NCBI GenBank assembly: GCA_050084515.1
Contig: CM114271.1
Span: 34,906,001 to 34,970,000, forward strand
Reading direction: 5' to 3'
Source of the DNA: Blasia pusilla
Taxonomy: Eukaryota > Marchantiophyta > Marchantiopsida > Blasiales
Length of the DNA stretch: 64,000 bases
In this document: positions 35,546 through 48,645 of the stretch, in pieces
How positions within the stretch are numbered: position 1 is the first letter of the stretch
How the letters are laid out: the number at the start of each line of letters is the position of its first letter
Made by a program: the position numbers and the translations under genes
The notes under the pieces: generated by a model
What the model saw: only the letters and a program-made list of their open reading frames with translations
The model's database searches: none
What the model was told of the DNA's origin: nothing

Positions 35546-38150
35546 GGATGCTATCACCCCGAGTCTCCTCGCCCGTTATTTTACACAACGTCAAACAATT
35601 GTTTGACAATTGAAATTCTCCTCAGGCACTCGTTTGCGTGGACACACGGACATTGACCGAAAGTCCCCAAATTCCCCAGCTACTTCGATTCCATCGCGTT
35701 TCACTTGGAGGCTTCCCTCGATCCTCAGATCCGAACGTCTCCAGGGCCCACTGACATTCTCGATCATGCCTCCCGCATTCCCGAGCCCCGGATGAAATCA
35801 GGACAGACCACAAACCCTTCTCTCTTTTCGTTCTTTTCGTTAGGCTCCCCTTCGCTTCGTTTCTCCCAACCCTCGCTCTTCTACTGTTGACAGATCACTT
35901 CTCTCACTCTCTCTCTCTCTCTCTCTTTGCACTGCTAATTTCGTTCGGCTTCCCTTCGATTCGTTTCTCCCCACACTCGCGATTCTAGTGCCAACAAATC
36001 ACTTCTTTCTTCTCTCTCTCTCTCTCTCTCTCAATGTCTTCTTGCACTGCTAATTCAACGAGACCACACCAAAGTCTTCCCCGTTAGATGCAGGGAAGAG
36101 AGGGGAGGGAGCTTTCCCCTGCAGCGCCCAACCAAGATTCACCAGCGCATCCCCGATCGAGCTCTGCCGTAGAGTACAGAGAGAAGACTTCGCTGCTCGT
36201 GCGGTCCCTCGCCTCGAAGAGCAGATCTGCCGGACGTAAAACCTTCGAACTCAGGCCATCCTAAAAAAGCTCTGCCTACAATAAGCGAATTGGGTTCTCA
36301 ACTCCCCGAGATCAGTCACCAAATAGGGGACTCCACAAAGAACAAGCGCAGAACAAGGGCTCCCGAGAAGTGCGACAGGTTGGCAGACAGCAAAAGCATA
36401 AGTGAGCGCCAAGAGAGCCGGTCAGTCAATAATGAAACCCATGCCCTCCCATCCCAATGCAGTGAAGGTTCTCATCCCGTGTGGGCAGGACCAGAGGGTT
36501 GACTTGACGGACTGTACAAGCCACTCTACAATCACCAGAGTAGAAACAGTCAGGAATCTGACAGTTTGGAGCACTGGAAGAAGAGATTTTAAAAAGGAGA
36601 AAGAGCTTCTTCTCTGTCCTCCCAGAGCATGCTGTTCATGTTGAACTCGCATGTGATGATTTCAGGGAATGCAGCAAGTTTTCTAACTCTGTTTGCTAGA
36701 GCTTGCAAACGTGATGGTTAATTAATTCGTTTTGGGGGGGATAATCGAGACTGGAGCATGAGAGAGATCGAGATATCCCTACTTCTCATGCTCACCAATC
36801 GCATCTCCACTCGAAACCCACTTCCTGAGTTGACGACGAGCCTGCAGTGATTGTCTAAAGCACACCCTTCAGTGCCCCCCAACTCTCGCACGAACTAGAA
36901 TCCCAATCACTGCTTAGCCTAGTGTTCGTTACGCATTGCCGAGCTGCTAATCCTCTCATCCTCCATTACACCGACGGATTTTCGCCTTCGCACTCCCACT
37001 CCCACCTCATGCTCAAAAGTGTTGGTTATCCAATCATCAGCCCACACAAGCAACGCATGAGATGTGTGAAATTGGGTTCCTTCCAGACGCTGAGCAGGCT
37101 CTTAAGTATCCTTAAGAACCACATGTGGCCTTAGGATACTTTTGAGCATTCTTTTGAGCATCCTTTTGTTTTCTATCATGCGTATTTATTGAGGTTCGTC
37201 ACTTTGTTTTTCTTAAGCCCTTTTTTTTTCCTCGAGCACCTAGGCAAGCAAGCGTCAATGGGGAGTCGGCTCACTTAGCAAGTGTAGCACAACAATCATT
37301 GCTCGTTCTCCTCTGTTTAGAGACAGACTGTCCTCTGTGATCAGTGCCTGTTTAGAGAGAGAGACAGGGAACGTGAGGCACGAGCCACCATGGAACGGAG
37401 AGAGAGAGGGAGACGGACGGACGGACGGACGGAAATACGATTGCTTCCTTTGCGATTCTGCATCACCTCATTTCCGTGCTCTTATCACTCTGTAAGGTTC
37501 CTCAGAAGGAAGGTTACTGTAACGTGCACCAGCACGATGGATGTGAACGGCACGAATCGATGCATCTTATGGATCACGTGAGATTAGCGCTGACTCCATC
37601 TTGTCTCCCACATTTCGCACGTAGTATGTACGTACTTCTACTCATATACTTTAGTACTAGTAAGGTGCACGGGCGGGCGCTGTACTTATGGGCTGTTTAA
37701 TTTGTATTTTTTCATGATGTAAATGATGGCGAAAGTATCAATCACTCTTTGTTTGAAGATTCCCAGCTGGGAAGCCTCATAGAGTTGTTCGTTTAACAAC
37801 TCTACCACAACCTTTCCACTGGGAAGTAATGGGTATTGGGGATCCAATTATGAAGTAAGATAAATCGTGTAGTAAAGAGCGACTCTATGTATGTACCACT
37901 CACACCACATGAGAGAGACTCCCTCCTCTCATGTGGTGCCTTCTTCACTTCTTCCTCTCTTTACACCTAATCCAATTTACGTCGCCGTAAAACCATCTTT
38001 GGTTGCAAGGCTTTTATAATAAGCACTACAACTCAAGGAGATCATCTCTCTATCCCAATCTCTACCATCTTGCAGTTAAACTATGCGGTCTACCGTCACT
38101 AGGCACTACTTACCAAGTACAAGCTCTCTCTCTCTCTCGACCCTCATAAC
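35546..38150. other. Upstream region of kinase gene and intergenic DNA
   Basis: CT-rich stretches at 35.9-36.05 kb may be 5' UTR or promoter of the minus-strand kinase gene. A GACG tetranucleotide run is at about 37,413-37,431. At about 37,800-37,980 a LINE-tail-like sequence recurs (CTCCCTCCTCTCAT, CTTCTTCACTTCTTCCTCTC). No other gene was recognised. Confidence 0.5.
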
Positions 38151-39157
38151 CAAACAAACATCAAATAGGCGCCAAGAGGAACATAAGAACTCAAGTGGAT
38201 TCAAACTGCGATGATCGCGCTTTGGAGAGGCTTTTGGAAGGTCTCTTGGAAAAGTCCAAGAGACGAAGCGCGGAACAGAGTTGTGCGTTTCATGCGTTAG
38301 TGGTCACGACCAAGAAACCTAAACCAAACGCAAACCAAGACTTGAGATGAGTTGAGTCTTGGAAGGTTGGTTGCCAAAGAGGTGAGAACCAGTTTTGGAA
38401 CACGACTAGCGTTTGGGGAATTTGACTGTGTTTCAGACCATAACGTTTAGCCCCAAGATGCATTTGGGACACATAAAGGCCCGTTGGAAAGCTTATCTTG
38501 AGACGCTTCCAACGCACCAAAGATATCAAAAAATGCATAAGTACAGGCTGAGATATTGGCCAAAAGAACTGTGAAAGAAATCAGATTGAGGGCCAATTTG
38601 AGGGGCCCGGCTGTCTTTCCCTAAAGTTAGCGGGACCCCGGAGATTCCCAGAAGTACTAGTAAGGGGGAGTCTCTCCTAGGATTCTTGGAACACAAACCC
38701 CACTTTGAGCACCAGACGATGTCTCAAGGGCACGGGATGGAACCGGAGTTTGGCGTTGGAATTCAAAACCCAAATTTGATCCAAGGGAGTGGACTTTGTA
38801 GGTCACACTTGGATTCCGACCCGTGATTCATTTTTTTGTGAGTCTCAATTAGGGACTCATTGGATGTCCATTGGACAGTTGGAACCACCAGGCGCGAAAC
38901 GCCATTTGAGGTTCTTGAACCGACCAGAAAGTGTGTCCCAAGTCTTTCAAGACTTGCATGTGTTATAAACCACGAAACTAGGAAGGTTGAGCTTGATGAG
39001 AGACCGAGATGAGAACTCAGAAAGTTAGACCGCTGATTGATCCAAACCCGACTAACCAGAGTGTGTGTTTGGATGCAGATCGATGTTGAGAGCGTGACCT
39101 ATTGAACGCACGCTTCCGCAACAACAAAGATTAACGTTCAAGGAGAGTAGGCGCACA
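38150..39157 (+). repeat. Probable 5' LTR of family B gypsy element (left edge unresolved)
   Basis: Non-coding sequence that ends with CACAACA just before the primer binding site at about 39,162. The right border is set by that site. The left border is only an estimate, because I could not pair it with a 3' LTR copy. Confidence 0.4.
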
Positions 39158-39161
39158 ACAC

Positions 39162-39173
39162 GTGGTATCAGAG
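39162..39173 (+). other. Primer binding site for tRNA-Met
   Basis: TGGTATCAGAGC is the classical plant LTR-retrotransposon primer binding site, complementary to the 3' end of initiator tRNA-Met. It lies about 200 bp before the gag start. Confidence 0.85.
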
Positions 39174-39373
39174 CAAATCCTTGCTGAACCTGAACTTGGG
39201 ATCGTAGAAGATCTGGACGTTTGAGAAGAACTCAAGCAAGGAGACCTTGATGCTTGAGGAGGAACGCAAGAGACGAGGAGGAGATATGAGAAAGCGAGGA
39301 CTCGCAAATGGTGACCAAGGGCGAAGAACCAAGGAAGCCGCAAGTCAAATAAAAAACGCCGAGAGATGAATTA

Positions 39374-42300
39374 ATGACCGACCACAAGCCAGAGGAGGAG
39401 ATAGCGACTCCCAAAGTGTTGAGTCCCAGACATGAGGATGTCCCAAACGTGAATCCTTCTGCAGGGCCTTCGGATCCAAACTCAAACCACCCGGCCTTTT
39501 ATATCCAAATGATGGATTTGATGAAGGTGATGGCAGACTAGAAGGCCCAATAGAGCAAGGTGATCGTAGAACTCAAGTCGAATGGAGCCTCTAGTTCCGG
39601 CAAGAAGCTTTGTAAGACAAATTTTCCAATGCCATTCATAGGAATGGGGCGTTCTCAGAAAGTGAGCGAGTTTCTAACAGAACTCGAACTAAGCGCAAAG
39701 GGCAGAGGAGCAGGATATGGTGATTGTAGTGGTCACGTTTATGAAGGATCACGCTCTCCACTGGTGGACGGCTCACCGCAAAGAACATCTGGGACATGGA
39801 AGAACTTTGAGTTGGGAAGAGTTCAAGGGGTTGATTGGTAACTGATTCACTCTGGAATATCATGAGTATCGCGACGGCATGGAGTTTGTGAGGTTGCGCC
39901 AAAGCGGATCCCTTAGCGCTTATGAGCGAGAGTTTAGTGCCCAAATGAGCTCACTTTCCACGGATGAGTTTACAAAGAAGGTGATCTTCTTAAGTGGACT
40001 CAAGCCGAGTGCCAGAAAGGTCCTCTTTTGTATGCCTCACATTCCTGAGACGTGCGCACAGCTCTTGAGGCTAGCGAAGCGGATAGGGGACGATGAAGTC
40101 CAAAACCAAAAACCCTTTGAGCCGAAATTTTTTTCTAAGTTATCGAAAAACAAAGGGGCATCCAAGAGGGTTTGGAATGGGGGTGAGCGCAACCACGGAG
40201 GGTCTCTTGCCCCAACGGCGAAACGAGTGGAACTCAACGCGAAGCCAAGAGGGTCGTTGTTCCCAAAGTCAGCAAATGCCAAAGTGATTTGCTACAATTG
40301 TGGCAAACCCGCGCATATGGCTAAAGAATGTGTGAGGCCCAAGGTTAGTAAACCGAGTATGATTGCGTTTTCTGCTAAGCACTTATCAGCGGAACATCTG
40401 GATACATCTCTCCAAGTCACCAAGAGAACGCCCAATTTGGTTTACATAGGATGCAAGATCGCTGATCGCGATGTGATGTTGCTCGTTGATACAGGTGCTT
40501 TGCACTCATTCTTGAGCCCGAGAATCATGAAGGCATTGGAATTGCCAACCACTAAGGCGGATGAACCCATTAGGGTAGGATTCGCGGGAGGCAAGTCCCA
40601 CCAGACCTTAGAGTTGGTTTTAGGGCTATTTGTGGGATGCGGAGTATTCGAGTTGAAGGAGAATTTCACAGTTTGCGACATGGAGGGAATTGATGGAGTC
40701 TTGGGGAACACGTTCTTGGATGCATATGAGGTGGAACTTAGGCAAAGACCTTTGAGGTTGAGCGTCTTGGTTAACGGCAAATGGAAGGATGTCAAATTGG
40801 TTCGTGAGGTTCCTAGAAAGACGGAGTTGGTGAACACCATCACGAGGACGAGTTTGACCGAGTTAGAGGAAGGATTCCTTTGCTTGATGAGACAAGTAGA
40901 GGATGATGCAAGTGCGAGATGCAGAGATCAAAACTCAACTTCAAGGGGAATCCGTGAAACATTCAAGAGAGTTGTGAAAGAAGTTAGAGATGTGTTGACT
41001 AAGGAGCTTCCGATTGAGTTGCCACCACATAAGGCGGTTAATCATAAGATAGAGGTGATACCCGGATCTCAACCACCTTCAAAGGCGCCATATAGGTTGA
41101 ATCAAGAAGAACTTGCAGAGTTGAAGAAACGAACTCCTAGAGAGGGATTAAATCCAAACTAGCAAATCACCTTATGGAGCGCCCGTCCTCTTTGTGCAGA
41201 AGAAGGATGGAAAGTTGAGACTCTGTGTAGATTACCGGGCGCTGAATAAAGTGACGATAAGGAACAACTATCCTCTTCCGAGGATGGATGACCTCTTTGA
41301 TTGATCATCAGGTGCCAAGTATTTCAGCCGAATTGACCTGAAATCAGGATATTATCAGATTCGGATTACCGAAGCGGATGTAGAGAAGACAGAGTGTAGG
41401 ACGAGATACGATTTGTTTGAGTTTGTGGTAATGCCTTTCAGTCTTTGCCAACACAACATGGACCGAGGAAGTGGATAAGGCGTTAATCCGAGTTGTCGTG
41501 CGCATACACATCGCTATACAATATACATCGCTGTCACCGATACACACACACACAATCCCATGCTAACTCATGGCATCCATACACAGAGGCGAGAAGTACC
41601 AAAATATCTCCAATAAAGTAAGATCCAATCTCTCTCTACACCATCTCACACCATAGCTCTCAAAGGTGTGCACTCTCTCTCTCATGTCAAACCAAACTCA
41701 CTCTCCTAATGAGAGGTTTGGGTTACACTCACAAGGCAAGGGACCATAGCTCCGCCGCCTTATGCCAAGAGGTTTAACAAAGAGAGAATGAGCTCTCAAG
41801 CTCTCTCTCCTTGAGGTATACCCCTCCCCTCTCCCAAGCTCTCTCCATGGTAACCTATTCTCCCAAGTCACCTCCTTGGCTCTTGACCTGATGTAGGAGG
41901 TTAAGGGCCACTTAACAAAAATAGAAAGTCGATCATATACTCAAAATGGTACTTACCTAAAATAGTAAGTTTCTCAATATGGCTCCAAATGAGCCGAAAC
42001 GAAGGGGAAACCTACTCTCTCAGGTTTCTTGGGGCCTCAGTAGGTCATCCTTGACCTACTGAGCCTGTCCTCCACTACTCACAAAGGCGCTCTACTACAT
42101 CTCACCGATCTATCCTAAAAGACGTGATAGAGTTAAAGAGATCCTCTCACAGGAACCACTTCTGAAGTTGTTGGAGTTTGACGAACTGTTCGAGGTGCAC
42201 ACTGATGCTAGTGATTTCGTGATTACAGGAATATCGGTGCAAAAAGGGAGACCTGTACCATACAAAAGTAAGAAGCTTAGCGATACCGAAAGGAGATGGC

Positions 42301-43978
42301 CCACTCATGAGAAAGAGTTGTTTGCAGTGGTTCACTGTTTGAGGAAGTGGCGTCATTATCTCGGACTTCACAAGACTCGAGTGTTCACCCATAACATTTC
42401 ACTCAAGTATTTTGAGACCCTAGATCGCGTAACACCAAAGCAACTTCGATGGCATGATATCTTGGCGTTGACGAATGTGGAGCTAATCCACGAGCCGGGG
42501 AAAGACAATGTCATCCTAGATGCATTAAGTCGCAGGGATGAGCATATGCCATCGACGACACAAGTCTTGAGAGCAATGTTCCCTAATGAAACAGACCTGG
42601 AAAGAAGGATTTGTGAAGAATACATGAAGGATGCGCAAGCGAGTGAGTACCTTGGGAAGTTGAAGTGGGGCGAGAAGGTGGCCAATCTAATTTTGAGGCA
42701 CAGTTTGCTAAGGTTTAAGCAGATCAGGATCTATGTGGGCCAAGGCAAGCTACGGACCAAAGTGTTGGTGGAATATCATAACAAACCTTTGGCAGGACAC
42801 AAAGGGGAGAAATCCACTCTTGTTGTTTTGGCCAAGAGGTTCTTCTGGCCCAACATGAAGGAAGATGTTGCTCAATATGTGAAGATGTGCGTGACTTGTT
42901 AGGCGAACACAGTTTCTTATGTGAAGAAGCAAGGTTTACTTCTTCCTTTGCCGATCTTGGAGGGACCCTTGCAAAGCATTAGCATGGATTTCATTATGAG
43001 TCTTCCGAAATCTGAGGGATACAATGCTATACTTGTGATAGTTGATCGGTTTAGCAAGTTGGGGAGGTTTGTGCCGACGAGAGATTCTGCAACGGCTTAC
43101 ACGACTTCCCAACTGTTCTTGGATGGTTGGTGGCGAGCTCATGGATTGCCTAGAAGCATTGTGTCCGATCGAGATCCAAAGTTTACTAGTGCCTTTTGGA
43201 AACATCTATTCAGGAGGTTCAGGACCAAACTCAACTTTAGTACGGCCTTCCATCCTCAAACGGATGGGCAACGGAAAAATTAAACTCGGTTGTGAACTAG
43301 TACTTAAGGAATTACGTGAGTGCGGACCAAAGAGATTGGGCAAAGTGGCTAAGTGTGGCTGAGTATTGTTACAACTCGACCAAGCATTCTGCAACTCGAG
43401 AATCTCCGTTTCTTTTGGCGTATCAAAGAGAACCGGAAGGGCCTCTAGACTTGGCCCTTTCAAGGGGTGCTACATCCGCACACACTCGCCAACCAACGGA
43501 GAAATTTTTGTTAGTAGAAATGTAGGAACGACACGGGCGAGCAAGAAGAAGTCTTACCAAGGCTCAACTAAGGTACATGAAGCATGCTAACAAAAGTCGA
43601 CGCCAAGTGAGTTTCCAAGTTGGGGAACAAGTGTGGTTGAGTGTAAAGAATCTCACTCTTCCAAAGGAATTGTCTGCAAAATTTTCAGCAAAGTATGCTA
43701 GACTGTATGTGATCAGGGCAAAGCCGTTTGAGGATGTGTATACTTTGGAACTGCCAAACGAGTTCAAGATTCACCCGACTTTCTATGTGTCATTATTGAA
43801 GAAGTGTCTTCAAGATAATGTGCGTCCAGATCGAAGGATTGTATTGAGACTGCAACCGGTCATTAGAAATGAGGAATCGGAGTTCGAGGTGGAGACCATT
43901 CTGTGTTCCAGACGTAGAGCCACCAAGTACGAGTACTTGGTCAAGTGGAAAGGCTACCATGTGAAACACATACGTTAG
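39374..43978 (+). mobile_element. Family B Ty3/gypsy chromovirus polyprotein, broken
   Basis: Gag starts near 39,374 (MTDHKPEEE) and contains HWWTAHRKEHLG and SAYEREFSAQM blocks, then a CCHC knuckle YNCGKPAHMAKEC near 40,290. Protease follows with DTGALHS near 40,488. RT begins near 41,180 ([20 protein letters not shown]) and [13 protein letters not shown] is present, but after VMPFSLC the sequence jumps to VDKALIRV, so the YxDD active site and thumb are deleted. A family A solo LTR sits at 41,494-42,129. RNase H resumes with VHTDASDFVITG. Integrase has H-x3-H...C-x2-C (ending CVTC), core blocks SMDFIMSLP and VSDRDPKFTSAFW, and FHPQTDGQ. The end is a chromodomain-like EYLVKWKGYHVKHIR. Stops at 39,539-39,551, 42,901 and near 43,283 and frameshifts make it inactive. 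Confidence 0.92.
41494..42129 (-). repeat. Family A solo LTR nested in family B element
   Basis: 636 bp. The minus strand starts TATCACGTCTTTTAGGAT at 42129 (canonical TGTCACG with one change) and ends GCGCACGACA at 41494. GAGT at 41490-41493 is repeated at 42130-42133, and the polyprotein frame reads through when the insert is taken out, so this is a clean insertion later reduced to a solo LTR by recombination. Confidence 0.92.
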
Positions 43979-44111
43979 TACATGGTGAAGCAAGGGACAT
44001 AACTTGTGACCAGGAAGCTTGGGCCGATAACCCATTGTAACTAAAAAAAATTAGTTGTTGCAATAAAGAAAGCATGGATTTGGAGATTCGATACTAATGA
44101 TTGTGATTTTG

Positions 44112-44127
44112 ACTTGGGGGGGGGGGT
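44112..44127 (+). other. Polypurine-type G run, likely 3' end of family B internal region
   Basis: GACTTGGGGGGGGGGG lies about 130 bp after the chromodomain end, where a polypurine tract should be. A 3' LTR after it was not matched to the 5' side. Confidence 0.5.
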
Positions 44128-44454
44128 CACTATTTGGAGGTCTATACATCACCTGTGACGTTTTAGGATTTGGAGCCCCTATCTTATAAGTGAAATTTTT
44201 TTTTAACCTCACCCTTTCTTACTTTAAAGCGACTGATTTTGCATTTTCATCACCCCTAAAATTCTTTAAGTAAAGAGTCATGTAGGATTAAACAAGGCCT
44301 TGAAAGATAAGACAAGTACCTCTTTTGATGAGCATTTATCTACCTTTTGGTCTTGCGCAACATATCATATCCCCTTCTCCAAGCCATAAACCAAACATCA
44401 CTTCAGGTACAAATTTGGGAGGGTGCCATAAGCTATAAATAGGAATCATACACC

Positions 44455-44513
44455 ATGACAGAGGGGAATTGAACCCCTGATTGAGCATGAAACTCAATCA
44501 AACAATATGCCAT
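44455..44513 (-). other. tRNA-like structure lacking a D arm (possible tRNA remnant)
   Basis: On the minus strand, ATGGCAT (44,513-44,507) and CTGTCAT (44,461-44,455) can pair in six of seven positions. Between them are a perfect 8-bp hairpin (TGATTGAG, loop TTTCATG, CTCAATCA) and a T-arm-like GGGG-TTCAATT-CCCC. There is no D arm. It may be a truncated tRNA pseudogene. Confidence 0.4.
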
Positions 44514-44682
44514 CCCCCCAAGCCTACTCCCTCCCACTATCCTACTCAATGCTCAAATGATAACTCATTAAATCCCACATGACAAACCTAAGGACATTCG
44601 TCAAGTTATCGCAAGCAATAAATCACCGTAATCCATTCACATTCTGAATGTATCTAGATAGAGCTTTGTAAGTCAGCTAAAT

Positions 44683-47600
44683 CTAGGACATACACTCTGT
44701 CTTGTATACTAGATTCCATTGTCTGACCCAATGAGAACCATTCTTTTGTATCATAAACTCAATCCGACCCAACCAATATTCCTTTTTTGCCACTTCTGCC
44801 TCCATAACTAGTTGTTTTTCTTTCCCTTTCCTTTTCTTTGACTTTTTTGAACTGGTTGAGGGACTGTACTCTGGAGAAGACTCGAACAAAACAACTACAT
44901 CACTATCAATACCAACCAAACAAGTATGGCAATTAGCATCATATTCTTTTCCCTTACAAGTTGTGTAATAGGTCTTCTCGGATATCCGAGTTAGCATGTC
45001 CTTTGACATGAAAGGATTGCAAGATAATTGACTCACTAAAGTAAATTTGAAGATAGTTCTGCCATCATAAGTTACAGTAGGCAAAACTCTATGAGTTACC
45101 TGCACGTTAGTCAATTCTGCCTAAACCGCTCCTAAGACATGTCTTACTTCTCCTACGAGTGTCTCCATCTCTTCTAAGTTATCATTGTCCACCTCTACCT
45201 CTGCACCATCTACTGTCATTGGTTCAATGAAATCCCTAATATTTTTAGTGGCCCAACAATCAATCCGATTCAAATCTTCCTCAGGGTCTTCTAATTCAAA
45301 AAACTCCCCGAGTGGGGGCTCAATTGACCGAGGCCCAATAGTGCATGCATGCTCCTCGACGTCTTCTCCATCATCACACAACACAATCTCTTCCATGACA
45401 GTTGTTTCTTCCATGTCCCTGCCTCCACGTCCCAAGGATGCAACCACCACCTTCTCTTTGCAACTGATAAGGAACTTCAAGATGACATGTTCAACCTGCG
45501 ATATAACTCTGGCACATTCGAACCAACTCATTAGTCTTGAGTAAGGAATAATCAAATAGATTTGGAGCTTGTTCTCCCTTACCAAGAGGATAAAGCTTTC
45601 CCCATACATGCTCTTGCTTGTTGTGTGACCGACGTATCTTCAATCCCTCTGGTCCATACTTTAAGCTAGCTAAACGATTCACTCCTACTGCGTTGTCCAA
45701 CAGCGATTCAAAGTCATAATTTTGTTCATGGCCACTCATGCCGCCTACCTTACTGAAAAATATCTCACAACAATCGGATTCCAACAAGTGAAATGGATTT
45801 TGTAGGTAGGGAAACTTCTCTCGAAATGCACAAATTAATAAAACAATGAAATGACACGACATGTTGATATCATGGAAGGCCTGAACAGAAATCATGTTCT
45901 TCTCTGTGATAGATCATGCATTTCCTTTTACAGAATGGTCACCATATCTCAACCATAGCCTCCACAAGCGAAAAAACCAAGATACTTTGGATGCCAATAC
46001 AACACGAGTCCGCAAGTCATGCTTCCTAGAGAAGAAAATATCAATGTAGTCTACACAAACCTCCAAATGTATTAGAGTTCCAAAGCTTTGATTATGGCGA
46101 ATATCTTGCCGCTCAAACATGTGTAACAAGCAAGCCTACACTCTCCTGGAAGCTATTCGTTGTGGGCCAGCCCAATTATGTTTGTATGTCCTATTCACAT
46201 CATCCCAATTCAAGCCATGCTCTTGAATTGCATAATGGTTATAAATAGAAGTCACATACGACAATGATGCATGTTGATCTCCAAGAACTAACATAGCAAA
46301 ACATCGGTCCAATGGGTTGATTTCTTTCTTGCCATTGTGAGGTGGGTCTTGGTCTCCAAAGCCATACCAATCTCCATTTGGAAGAATGGACATAGAATAC
46401 TGCCATTATTCCCACCCTACCCTGTACCTAGGGTAAGAACTATTCATTCCTGTATAGTCTTCCATCATCAATTTTCTACGACGGGCATCCCCGTCACTAG
46501 CATGGCCCAGCAATGGACCAACTTTTGCTCTGCAATATTTATCCCACATGGATTTCAATTGTATCCAATGCTCCCTCACCCAATCAGCTTTGAACCTATT
46601 ACATATAGCAGTAGCACATAGTGCCAATTTTGGCATCTTCTCATGCAGAGGATTCACAATGATAACTCGTGCAAACATTCCTTTTGCATACTTCTCAAAA
46701 GTACTTAAAATTTGGTCGTACCCCTCATTACCTTCCCCAAAAAGTAACTCCAAGCCATAAGAGCAAGTGTGTTCTTCTGAAGGTCCACAAAAACCAATGA
46801 GGGTGTCATATTTTGCCTCCCATCTATCACCAACAGAGAACAATGTGAAAACTTTGGCCGTGTCACTATCATCTTCCTCACACAAATAGAAAATCTAACG
46901 TTTTAAGGAAAATTTACAAGCCTTGTATCACTATCATATTGTAAAATGCACAAACCTAGGTCATTCTTTAATCCTTGTTTCATCCTTTGCAAACATTACT
47001 GGTACACCTCCATCAATCCCAAGGGTTTGCTTTGATGCAGATAATACTCTGCACAACTCTTGGAATATCTCACTTTGTAGCCCAACTCTGAAGGGTGGTA
47101 ATTTAGCTCTATCACGTTTCAAGGTCTTCAGACTTGGCCCACCTAAGTTTTCCAGGAAACAATGTGCTACTTGACGACCCCCGAATTGGAACATGGCCTG
47201 AGAAAATGCCTTGGTTCTCTTACTAAAGCAATAACCCTTGGCTACCCTCTGAAAATTCTTAGCTATATCTTTTAAGAAGTCCCACAAACTCTCTTTACCA
47301 CCAAATGCATCTGACCTATGCCCATTTACTATGTTCCTAAGAAACAATCTCAAATCTTTTCTATCTGCTGCTACTCCTAACATCTCTTCTAGCTTCTTTC
47401 GCCTAGTACTTAGAGTGCAAATTCTAGATGCTTGCAATGCCAGAAGCCAACGTTGTCTCTTGAATATGATATTTAGACTGCCAATGTAATTCTTTAGCTT
47501 AGTCTTTGTGAAGTGCTTTAACTTCATGCCTTTCTAAGTGGTCCTTCCTCCTCTTTGCACTATAGCTTGCGCTTCCCTGTGCACCCGGCCACGGAAATCA

Positions 47601-48645
47601 TCTTCCCGCATTATAGAATCACAATAAATACAAGTAAGGTTATCAAAACCCCCCATTAGATGAAAATAGTAAGCAAAGCTTGTGCCTAAAACATCCTTGT
47701 GCCTAAAACATATTGTACATTGACCATGGACCCGCTAGTAGGATTCAGAACCTCGGCTCTTGTGGAAAGCTCACAATCCCTAAACTTTTCCTCCCTCTTG
47801 ATCATCTAGTATACCTTTCACTTGCATTGAATCTCTTGTCCACTTGACCTCTGGCCCCCACAACCCCCAACAAAGTAAACTCAACCCAAGATCAATGGGC
47901 TGATCAAACCCACCTTTGCCATAACTTCTCCTTGTGCCTTCCAGCCATCATCTTTAAAGAATTTCAATATGGAATTTTGAGATGGATAGAGATCTCTAGC
48001 ATCGGGCTTCCTTGATGTTCCCTTCTTCCCAGACCTCAATGCAAGCTGGGCAGTTGTCACTCTTGACTCAAGGATATCCATGTGATCCCTGCTAAGCAAG
48101 TGTTGTCGCAAATTATGCTCCAAATTGGCCTTCTTAGGGCACATGTCAATGTGCAACTTGCCACAAACTGTTCATCTCACCCTGAATAGGAATGACTTGT
48201 CTGCATATATTGGATCACCGGCACATGGTGTGATAGAGAACACCTCTAGCTCCCCCCCTATTGCTCTATTTACTCTCTCAACTATTTCCCGTCCTCTAGC
48301 AATCTCCACAACATGATCCCAATAGGGTTTTTGTACAAGGTCAATAGGTGATATTAATACACTCGGAAGACCTCGCCTCCTACAATAGTTTTCCTTGTGT
48401 TCGGGGTTCTACAAATGCTAAGTCTTGAAATTGCTAAAGCAATTTGAGATGGATTTTAGAACCTCAGAATTTCCTACATTGCCATAAATCTCCGTGCACT
48501 CTAGACATTCTAGATGCCCTCAAACGTCTTTCCCCTCAACCCAAGTTCTAACTCTCCACTTATGATCACCAAATCCCTTCACCTTTACCCAAGAACACAA
48601 CTTTAGCCACTCATCATTCCAGCTCTTTGTTGCAGCCTCTGACAT
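44683..48645 (-). pseudogene. Decayed zinc-finger transposase-like gene
   Basis: The minus strand starts MSEAATKSWNDEW at 48645. A Cys/His finger follows near 48,165 (VCGKLHIDMCPKK...LRQHLLSRDH), and a second Cys pair (CIYCDS) lies near 47,640. A large segment starts at 47,527 (MKLKHFTKTKLKNYIGSL) and contains GVPVMFAKDETRIKE near 46,970, then YDTLIGFCG near 46,810. Near 45,770 is LESDCCEIFFSKVGG with VNRLASLKYG after it, and an acidic/Lys-rich C-terminus ends at 44,683. Conserved Asp and Glu positions and the finger plus core order suggest an RNase H-fold (DDE-type) transposase, but I cannot name the superfamily. At least eight frame breaks separate the open pieces, so it is a pseudogene unless introns explain some of them. 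Confidence 0.5.

Noticed and set aside
35546-35557. Upstream ATG (MIAS) as kinase start
   Set aside because: Family members start Met-Gly-Cys, needed for N-terminal lipid attachment, so the ATG at 35545 is preferred; the upstream one cannot be excluded.
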